Assembly (NCBI GenBank): GCA_017538635.1
Contig: JAFYIM010000503.1
Coordinates: 1 to 13,137 of the forward strand
From: a bacterium
GTDB lineage: Bacteria; UBA3054
DNA: 13,137 nucleotides
Reading direction: 5' to 3'
Shown: one piece after another, positions 7,431 through 13,137 of the stretch
Layout: each line of letters starts with the position of its first letter
Position numbering within the stretch: the first letter of the stretch is position 1
Program-made: the position numbers and the translations under genes
Notes under the pieces: model-generated
What the model saw: only the letters and a program-made list of their open reading frames with translations
Database searches by the model: none
What the model was told of the DNA's origin: nothing

Positions 7431-9992
7431 ATGTTCAACATTTTTCTGCTGGCGTTCCTGGCCTGCGCGACACTGTTCGCTGGAGTGAAAGGAACCGAGG
7501 TGTCCACGGCTGTCACGCCGACCGTGAAAGCCAACCCCATGATCATCGACGGGATCCTTAGAGTCTCCATCATCAACGACGGCTGCATGAGGATAGAGAG
7601 GGGAACTTTCCACGACGAGCAGACCATGTTCGCCCAGAAAAGGGAGATGGATTTCAACGATTTCGAGATCGAAGACAAGGACGACCAGATCCTCGTCAAG
7701 ACCAAGAGCATGATCTTCTTCGTGGACAGGAATCATCCCGAGGGCAGGATGGAGGACCATAACTTCGGCGTGCATATGCCGAACATCGTCGTCTGGCGCC
7801 CCTCGTATGGAAAAATGAAGGTGCACAACCTGGGTGGAAGCACCGGTACTCTCGACGGCAAGTGGGAGGCTTTCGAACTCGACGACGGGCTTATGACCAG
7901 GGAAGGCTGGTTCCTTTATGACGATACGGAAAAGCCGCTCCTAAAGGACGGCTCGGCGGTCGTGAGGGAAGTAAGAGAAGGGGACATGGACGTCTATCTC
8001 TTCTGCTACGGGAAAGATTTCCAGAAAGGCTTGCAGGAACTCTGCGACGTTTCGGGCAAGATCCCCATGCCGCCCAGATTCACCTTCGGCTCCTGGTACT
8101 CCCGCTGGTACTCTTACACTTCCGAGGACTACCGCAACCTAGTCAAGGAATACGAAGAGAAGGGATATCCCCTGGACGTGCTGGTCTGGGACATGGAGTG
8201 GCATGACAGAAAAGCCACCAAAGGCATTGGCCACGCCGGGACTTACGGCTGGACGGGCTGGACCTGGAACAGGGACCTTTTGCCGGACGCCGAAGAGCTC
8301 CTGAAGGAAATGAGGGAGAAAGGACTGCATATTGCCCTTAACGTTCACCCCGCCGACGGCATCAGGGACCACGAATGGTGCTATGAGGACTTCATGAAGG
8401 CCCTGGGCGAAAGCACTGAAGGCGGCCGCATCATTCCTTTCCAGGCCGGCAACAAGAAATATATGGACGCCTACTTCAAGTACGCCCACGAACCGCTGGA
8501 AAAAGAAGGCGTGGACGTCTGGTGGGTGGACTGGCAGCAGGATCACATCTATCCGCACGTTTCCGGCGTCCCGGGCCTGAAGCATTGGACCTGGCTGAAT
8601 AAGCTCTACTACGAGCACACCGACAAGCCGGACCAGAGAGGCCTTTCCTTTGCCCGCTGGGGCGGCCTGGGCGACCAGAAGTACCCCATCGAGTTTTCCG
8701 GCGACACAGGCTGCTGCTGGCCCATGCTGGCTTTCGAGATCGCCATGAACACGGTCTCCGCCAACGCCGGCTGCTGCTACTGGTCGCACGACATGGGCGG
8801 TCACTACGGCAGAAGGGACCCCGAGCTTTACGCCCGTTGGCTGCAGTTCGGCGCCACCACCGCCTCTTTCAGGCTTCATTCCACTTACGACGTAAACCTT
8901 GACCGCCGCCCCTGGCTCTGGGGCGAGTTTGAGCCCTCTTTGAAGAGCAGCTACGTTCTGCGCTCCCAGCTCCTTCCCTATATATATACCGGCGCTCACA
9001 AACTCTATGAGGAATGTCTGCCTTTCATGAGGCCTTTGTACTACGATTATCCATCTGAGCGTGATTCCTATGTTAATCCCCAGGAATATTTGCTGGGCGA
9101 CCACATGCTCTCGGCGCCCATAACGAAGCCGGGCAGGGGAAACGACTGGCTGGCTTCCCAGGTCGTCTACTTTCCGTGCGACGGCTGGGCCGATTACTTC
9201 ACCGGCGAGAGCTACGACAAAGGTTACGCGCTCGTATCCCGCGGGATAATGGAGATGCCGCTCTTCGTGAAGAAGGGGACGCCGCTGCCTTTGGGCAGAA
9301 TGGGCAATAGGATGGCCGACCTGCCCGAGACCATCGACATCATGATCTTCCCGACGGACGGCGACGGCGAAGGCAGCTACAGCCTCTACGAGGACGACGG
9401 CATTACGCCGAACTACAAGAAAGGCGAATACGCTTTCACAAATTTCCGCTACATCCACCAGCTCAACAGCCATTTTGTTTTCATAGGCGACCAGAGGGGC
9501 AGCTTCAAGGGTCAGATGAAGGACAGAAGCTACACAGTCACAATTCGCAATGTTTCTTCCTTCGAGGGAGCCCTCTTCAACGGCGAACCGGTCAAAAGCG
9601 ATTACTCGGCGGCCGCGCGCACTGTCAAAATTTATCTGCCCAAAGGCGCGGAGGGCAAACTGAACATCTCCGCCGCGGTGGCGTCAAGGGAAGACGTGGC
9701 AAAGGACGCCATCAAGACCCGCCAGGCAGCTCTTGATCCCGAGGACAGGGAAGGCAGGCTCCTGGCCGCCGGCGTAGGACTAGCCAAGACCGACGAATCA
9801 TGCTACTATCTTGACGGCAAGGAAGTCTGGCGCTTCTTCCCGGGAGGATGGACGGACAGCTTCACCCTCAAAGACAACGACACCGGCTGCGTGGCCGAAT
9901 ATAAGCTTGTGAAAGGGAGCAATAAGCCCCAGCTCGTCCCGCCAGGCAACTGGACGCTCGAAGTGGGCGGGGCGGAGCTGAAAAAGCCTTGA
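7431..9992 (+). CDS. Secreted glycoside hydrolase family 31 protein (second of tandem pair)
   Basis: 853 residues with a signal peptide-like start (MFNIFLLAFLACATLFAG). It aligns over its whole length with the preceding protein. The predicted nucleophile (WWVDWQQ, D367) and acid/base (FSGD, D425) fall at exactly the same residue numbers, so this is a tandem duplication with few indels before the active site. DUF5110-like and distal C-terminal domains are also retained. Differences cluster where specificity could change: the N-terminal segment after VDR, the stretch after the acid/base (TGCCWPM here, TGGTWEM in the neighbour), and HDMGGHY instead of HDLGGFF. It is probably an α-glycosidase acting on a related but not identical linkage or substituent. 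The first ATG has a near-ideal ribosome site. No terminator is visible between its TGA and the next promoter at 10010, so some read-through into the OmcB-like genes is possible. Confidence 0.9.
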   Translation: MFNIFLLAFLACATLFAGVKGTEVSTAVTPTVKANPMIIDGILRVSIINDGCMRIERGTFHDEQTMFAQKREMDFNDFEIEDKDDQILVKTKSMIFFVDRNHPEGRMEDHNFGVHMPNIVVWRPSYGKMKVHNLGGSTGTLDGKWEAFELDDGLMTREGWFLYDDTEKPLLKDGSAVVREVREGDMDVYLFCYGKDFQKGLQELCDVSGKIPMPPRFTFGSWYSRWYSYTSEDYRNLVKEYEEKGYPLDVLVWDMEWHDRKATKGIGHAGTYGWTGWTWNRDLLPDAEELLKEMREKGLHIALNVHPADGIRDHEWCYEDFMKALGESTEGGRIIPFQAGNKKYMDAYFKYAHEPLEKEGVDVWWVDWQQDHIYPHVSGVPGLKHWTWLNKLYYEHTDKPDQRGLSFARWGGLGDQKYPIEFSGDTGCCWPMLAFEIAMNTVSANAGCCYWSHDMGGHYGRRDPELYARWLQFGATTASFRLHSTYDVNLDRRPWLWGEFEPSLKSSYVLRSQLLPYIYTGAHKLYEECLPFMRPLYYDYPSERDSYVNPQEYLLGDHMLSAPITKPGRGNDWLASQVVYFPCDGWADYFTGESYDKGYALVSRGIMEMPLFVKKGTPLPLGRMGNRMADLPETIDIMIFPTDGDGEGSYSLYEDDGITPNYKKGEYAFTNFRYIHQLNSHFVFIGDQRGSFKGQMKDRSYTVTIRNVSSFEGALFNGEPVKSDYSAAARTVKIYLPKGAEGKLNISAAVASREDVAKDAIKTRQAALDPEDREGRLLAAGVGLAKTDESCYYLDGKEVWRFFPGGWTDSFTLKDNDTGCVAEYKLVKGSNKPQLVPPGNWTLEVGGAELKKP

Positions 9993-10009
9993 CCAATTTC
10001 GCCTCCTTC

Positions 10010-10039
10010 TTGACTTATCGGAGTGAGGTTTGGTAGAAT
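10010..10039 (+). promoter_or_regulatory. Promoter of the OmcB-like gene pair
   Basis: TTGACT (10010-10015) and TAGAAT (10034-10039) are separated by 18 bases, with a TGG extension of the -10. This is the best sigma-70-type promoter in the window. Transcription should begin near 10046, giving a leader of about 31 nt. Its position excludes in-frame start codons at 10023 and 10038 and so fixes the start of the downstream gene at or near the ATG at 10077. Confidence 0.75.
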
Positions 10040-10076
10040 GTGCCTAGTAACAATCCAACAAGTGTGTGAGACCGTG

Positions 10077-11561
10077 ATGAACATTCGTACAAAAATTTTC
10101 AGTTTGGCCGCGCTGACGGCCATGGTATGTCTTTTCGCCGGCAACGCGGTTGCCGACGGCGATGCTTTCGCTGACGAGCCAGCTCCCGCTCCGGTCCGCA
10201 CCTACGCCCCGAGAGCTTTCGCTTGCGGCGGCACCGACGAGATCGTCGTTACGGCCCCCGGCGAATGGCAGGTCGGCGAGAGCCAGGTTTGCGTCATCCG
10301 CTTCAGAGCGGCCAACCGTTACCAGACCTGCAGCGTGGTCCATCCGATGGCCAACGGCCTCGAATGCGTCGGCACACAGCCTCAGGCCACCAGGTCCGGC
10401 AACAACATCGTCTGGGATCTGGGCAGTGTTGAGAAGGGCGAGGAAAGAACTTTCCAGGTCCAGTATCGTTCTGTCAACGACGTCGATCTTAAGCTCTGCG
10501 CTTTCCTGCAGACGACGAGTTGCTCCTGCTCCGCCGCCAAGACGGTGAGAGCGCGCATCGCCATTGAGAAGACCGGCCCCGAGACCGCGGTCTTGGGCGA
10601 GAACGTTCCTTACACCATCACGATCAGTAACGTCGGCGACGGCACCGCCAGGAACGTGGTCCTGAACGACTATCTGCCGGAAGGCCTCCGCCACAGCAGC
10701 GGCTCCTCCCAGCTCAGCCAGGATATCGGCTCTCTTGCCCCGGGCGAATCCAAGACGCTCACTTTGTCCGCCCAGGCTGTCAGCCGCGGACGTCATTGCA
10801 ACCGTGCGGTCGTGACGACCTCCAACGCCGGCACGGCTGAATCCACCGCCTGCACGGTCGTCCAGGAACGCCAGCTGCAGCTGACCAAGGACGGCACCAA
10901 ATCCCAGTTCCTCGGCCGCAAGGCTAACTACACGATCGTTGTTACGAACCCCGGCGACGCCGCTCTGACCGACGTTGTGGTCGTCGATACGCTGCCGCCT
11001 TGCACGACTTACGTCTCCTCGAGCGGAGGCCAGGTCCAGGGCAACCAGGTCGTTTGGCGCCTCAATACGCTTGCTCCCGGCCAGTCCCAGACCTTCAACG
11101 TGACCGTCACCTGCAAGACGCCCGGAACGCATACCAACACCGTCACGGCCGAGTGCCGCGAAGGCTTGCGCAGACAGGCTGAAGCCCCGACCATCTGGCG
11201 CGGCATGCCGGCTGTCAGAGTCGAAGTGGTCGATGATCCCGACCCGGTCGAGATCGGCGGCGAGACGGTCTATACGATCTCCGTCATGAACCAGGGCACT
11301 GCCCAGGACAGCAACGTCGAAGTCACGGCGGTCTTCCCGAACAGCATGAAGCCTCTGGCCGTGGCCGGAGCCATCGGCAGCCAGATCCAGGGCCAGAAGG
11401 TCATCTTCGCCCCGGTGCCGGTGATCGATCCCAAACAGGAAATCATCTATAGGATAAAAGCGCAGGCTTTGAGTGTGGATGACGCCAGACTTAAAGTTTA
11501 CGTGAAGACGAATCTTCTCGAGACTCCGGTCATAGAAGAAGAGTCCACGCACCTGTACTGA
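10077..11561 (+). CDS. OmcB-like DUF11-repeat envelope protein, first copy
   Basis: 494 residues from the ATG at 10077, with a signal peptide (MNIRTKIFSLAALTAMVCLFAGNAVA) and a Pro/Ala-rich linker. It consists of four β-sandwich repeats: a divergent one at about 50-155 and three DUF11 repeats at about 161-265, 267-375 and 381-494. Typical motifs are YTITISNVGDG, VVVDTLPP, WRLNTLAPG and YTISVMNQGTAQDSN. The last repeat (VVDDPDPVEIGGETVYTI … DDARLKVYVKTNLLETPV) and the end EESTHLY strongly recall chlamydial OmcB, the disulfide-crosslinked outer membrane protein, which as I recall ends in ENTHVY. The mature protein has 12 cysteines, all in the first three repeats and none in the last. Inferred role: a periplasmic or outer-membrane structural layer stabilised by disulfides. 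No clear Shine-Dalgarno precedes the ATG; GTG at 10074 or 10062 are weaker alternative starts. A paralogue follows 77 bp downstream. Confidence 0.85.
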   Translation: MNIRTKIFSLAALTAMVCLFAGNAVADGDAFADEPAPAPVRTYAPRAFACGGTDEIVVTAPGEWQVGESQVCVIRFRAANRYQTCSVVHPMANGLECVGTQPQATRSGNNIVWDLGSVEKGEERTFQVQYRSVNDVDLKLCAFLQTTSCSCSAAKTVRARIAIEKTGPETAVLGENVPYTITISNVGDGTARNVVLNDYLPEGLRHSSGSSQLSQDIGSLAPGESKTLTLSAQAVSRGRHCNRAVVTTSNAGTAESTACTVVQERQLQLTKDGTKSQFLGRKANYTIVVTNPGDAALTDVVVVDTLPPCTTYVSSSGGQVQGNQVVWRLNTLAPGQSQTFNVTVTCKTPGTHTNTVTAECREGLRRQAEAPTIWRGMPAVRVEVVDDPDPVEIGGETVYTISVMNQGTAQDSNVEVTAVFPNSMKPLAVAGAIGSQIQGQKVIFAPVPVIDPKQEIIYRIKAQALSVDDARLKVYVKTNLLETPVIEEESTHLY

Positions 11562-11584
11562 TATTTTTAGTTCCATAAGCAAAA

Positions 11585-11601
11585 GGCGGGTAGCGCCCGC
11601 C
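11585..11601 (+). terminator. Intergenic hairpin between the OmcB-like genes, no U-tract (possible attenuator)
   Basis: GGCGGG (11585-11590) pairs with CCCGCC (11596-11601), with a T-G wobble closing the loop. It follows AAGCAAAA and is not followed by T residues, so it is not a standard intrinsic terminator. It may lower read-through or protect the 3' end of the upstream message, setting different levels for the two genes. Confidence 0.45.
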
Positions 11602-11607
11602 ATAACA

Positions 11608-11621
11608 GTTAAACGTTTAAC
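11608..11621. promoter_or_regulatory. 14-bp perfect palindrome in the leader of the second OmcB-like gene
   Basis: GTTAAACGTTTAAC is identical to its reverse complement and lies 18 bases before the GTG start, just upstream of the Shine-Dalgarno. It has the form of a dimeric repressor operator, or of a small RNA self-pairing element. I know of no specific regulator for it. Confidence 0.4.
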
Positions 11622-11625
11622 AACT

Positions 11626-11631
11626 AAGGAG
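11626..11631 (+). promoter_or_regulatory. Shine-Dalgarno deciding the GTG start
   Basis: AAGGAG lies 7 nt before the GTG at 11639. The next in-frame ATG (codon 8) would remove the charged n-region of the signal peptide and has poorer spacing, so the GTG is preferred. Confidence 0.8.
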
Positions 11632-11638
11632 AAAAGAA

Positions 11639-13084
11639 GTGAAACTTCTCAAAAGCCTCATGGCCATCAGCTTGGTTGCCTGCTTAGTCGCCGGCTCCGC
11701 TATCGCTGATTGCGCCCCCATCACCCAGAACGGTTCCGCTGCTTGCACCAGCTTGGTCGGTATCCAGTATGCCGGCACCACTGAAGTCAGCTTGAACGAA
11801 CAGTTCACGAGCAAGATGATCGTCACCCCGAATCAGGACGTGGCGGAAGTCGTGGTCAAGAGCTCCGTTCCGGAAGGTCTGACCTACGTCAGCTCTACTC
11901 CTGCCGCTCAGGTCAACGGCACGTCCCTGACCTGGAATCTCGGCGACCTGGATGCTTTCCAGTGCCAGACTCTCGAGATCAACTGGCAGGCCAACCAGGA
12001 AGGTACCTTCAAGCAGTGCGCTTACGTTTCTGCTTACCCCCGTACCTGCTTCGTGGTCACAGCCACCAACCCCAGAATCGAAGTCGAAAAGACCGCTCCT
12101 GAGACCGCTCTGGTCGATCAGCCGTTCACCTACACCGTCACCATCAAGAACGTTGGTAGCGGTTTAGCCAAGAACGTCGTCGTGACCGATACCCTCCCCG
12201 AGGGCGTCTATCTCGTCTCCGATCCTGAAGCCCGCACCTTCACCATGACTGCCGGCGACATGATCCCCGGCTGCGTCAAGACCGCTTCCTTCCAGGCTGT
12301 TGCCAAAGATCGCGGCACTTACTGCAACAAAGTCACCGCTAAGGGCGACAACACCAACCAGGCCGACGCTCAGGCTTGCACCAAGGTCTTCAAGCCTCAG
12401 TTTGAGATCTACAAGTCCGGCACCGAATCCCAGCTGGTCAACAAGAAAGCCAACTACACCATCACCGTGGTCAACACTGGCGACACCACCTTCGAAAACT
12501 TCACCGTTTCCGAACAGCCTGGTGTGAATCTGCAGGTCCTCGACGCCAACGGCGCCCAGGGCAACACCTGGACCGTCCCGACTCTCGGCCCCGGCCAGAA
12601 AGTTGAATTCAGCGTGGTCGCCACCTCTCCTGTGGTCGGCGAAACCACCAACTGCGCCACCACCACCATCGACGGTGTGACCAAGCAGGCTTGCTGCAAC
12701 ACCAAGTGGTACGGCCAGGCCGCTCTGCTGATCGAAATGGTCGATGATCCCGACCCGATCCAGCTCGATGCTGAGCCCGCTGAAGAAGTGACCTACACCA
12801 TCACCGTGACCAACCAGGGCACTGCTGATGACTCCAACATCACGATGAAGGTCGTGTTCCCGGCCGAGATCACCCCGATCTCCTGCGGCGGCGCCACTGC
12901 TGGCACTGTCACCGGCAAAGAAGTGACCTTCGAGACCGTTCCTGTCTTGACGCCGAAGCAGGCTGTGACTTGGACGATCAAAGCCAAAGGCGAAGCCGTT
13001 GGCGATGCTCGTATCAAATCCTACCTGAACTCCGACCTGCTCAAGAACCCGGTCGTGGAAGAAGAATCCACTCATGTGTATTAA
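11639..13084 (+). CDS. OmcB-like DUF11-repeat envelope protein, second copy
   Basis: 481 residues from a GTG start, with a signal peptide (MKLLKSLMAISLVACLVAGSAIA). It has the same four-repeat architecture as the preceding protein: a divergent repeat at about 30-140, then DUF11 repeats from about 146 (EVEKTAPETALVDQ), 255 (YKSGTESQLVNK) and 363 (MVDDPDPIQLD). It shares the C-terminal signature EESTHVY and the OmcB-like last repeat (NQGTADDSN, GDARIKSYLNSDLLKNPV). The mature chain also has 12 cysteines; one lies just after the signal peptide, two are adjacent (ACCN), and, unlike copy 1, one is in the last repeat (SCGG). Several match copy 1 in position (GTYCNK/GRHCNR, QACTK/TACTV). Strong preference for C-ending codons such as ACC, GTC and AAC suggests abundant expression. 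It probably forms part of the same disulfide-linked envelope layer. It may depend on the promoter at 10010, as no promoter of its own is evident. A strong terminator follows. Confidence 0.87.
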   Translation: MKLLKSLMAISLVACLVAGSAIADCAPITQNGSAACTSLVGIQYAGTTEVSLNEQFTSKMIVTPNQDVAEVVVKSSVPEGLTYVSSTPAAQVNGTSLTWNLGDLDAFQCQTLEINWQANQEGTFKQCAYVSAYPRTCFVVTATNPRIEVEKTAPETALVDQPFTYTVTIKNVGSGLAKNVVVTDTLPEGVYLVSDPEARTFTMTAGDMIPGCVKTASFQAVAKDRGTYCNKVTAKGDNTNQADAQACTKVFKPQFEIYKSGTESQLVNKKANYTITVVNTGDTTFENFTVSEQPGVNLQVLDANGAQGNTWTVPTLGPGQKVEFSVVATSPVVGETTNCATTTIDGVTKQACCNTKWYGQAALLIEMVDDPDPIQLDAEPAEEVTYTITVTNQGTADDSNITMKVVFPAEITPISCGGATAGTVTGKEVTFETVPVLTPKQAVTWTIKAKGEAVGDARIKSYLNSDLLKNPVVEEESTHVY

Positions 13085-13106
13085 TCTTCCTTAGAGGAGC
13101 AAAAAG

Positions 13107-13136
13107 AACGGCCCGCGCAAGCGGGCCGTTTTTTTT
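13107..13136 (+). terminator. Intrinsic terminator of the OmcB-like operon
   Basis: AACGGCCCGC (13107-13116) pairs with GCGGGCCGTT (13121-13130) around a GCAA tetraloop of the stable GNRA type, and the T-run reaches 13136. An A-run on the left makes it potentially bidirectional. It begins 22 bases after the stop codon. Confidence 0.95.
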
Positions 13137-13137
13137 A

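Noticed and set aside
7419..7433. AAGGAGATACATATG resembles the ribosome site of common expression vectors
   Set aside because: It is embedded between two natural paralogous genes with native flanks and differs from the vector sequence; it is a strong native Shine-Dalgarno, not contamination.
8139..9473. 444-residue open frame antisense to the second GH31 gene
   Set aside because: A similar but shorter artefact lies at 5117-6304 antisense to the first GH31 gene; both arise from codon bias in conserved sense genes.
10044..11603. 519-residue open frame antisense to the first OmcB-like gene
   Set aside because: The product is rich in Asp, His, Arg and Gly, typical of the complement of a GC-rich, codon-biased gene, and shows no motif. 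The sense frame has a promoter, signal peptide and OmcB features.
12164..13075. 303-residue open frame antisense to the second OmcB-like gene
   Set aside because: Gly/Asp/Val-rich low-complexity translation mirroring the sense repeats; no independent evidence.

Overview
The window looks like a bacterial chromosome segment from the Planctomycetes-Verrucomicrobia-Chlamydiae (PVC) superphylum. A Lentisphaerota- or Kiritimatiellota-like organism is my best guess. The main evidence is a tandem pair of secreted proteins with the repeat layout and C-terminal signature (…EESTHxY) of the chlamydial cysteine-rich outer membrane protein OmcB. The large secreted hydrolases nearby suggest a heterotroph that lives on host or plant glycans and proteins. 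The phylum call is inference from protein resemblance, not from a marker gene.

Layout: (1) 1-1886, minus strand: the N-terminal 628 codons of an AddB-like helicase-nuclease subunit of the double-strand-break repair machinery, cut by the left edge. (2) 1887-1977: a short divergent promoter region. (3) 1978-4626, plus: a large secreted modular protein with a ConA/LamG-like domain and a zinc-protease HELGH motif, closed by a hairpin. (4) 4627-4855: a gene-free stretch with inverted repeats and a promoter. (5) 4856-9992: two tandem, translationally coupled, secreted GH31 glycoside hydrolases, clearly paralogues. (6) 10010-13084: a promoter and two tandem OmcB-like DUF11-repeat proteins separated by a hairpin and a 14-bp perfect palindrome. 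(7) 13107-13136: a textbook intrinsic terminator.

The clearest unifying signal outside the genes is an 11-nt extended -10 element, TTTGNTANAAT. It occurs once upstream of each of the four transcription units (one on the minus strand), with very short leaders; the AddB-like gene appears leaderless. Functionally, the secreted protease-like protein and the GH31 pair would act on external polymers, while the OmcB-like pair probably forms a disulfide-linked structural layer of the cell envelope. The AddB-like gene is unrelated housekeeping. I found no tRNA, rRNA, CRISPR array, insertion sequence or phage gene. I see no new defence or mobile system. The items most worth a second look are the cysteine-reduced OmcB-like tandem, its leader palindrome and the shared promoter element.
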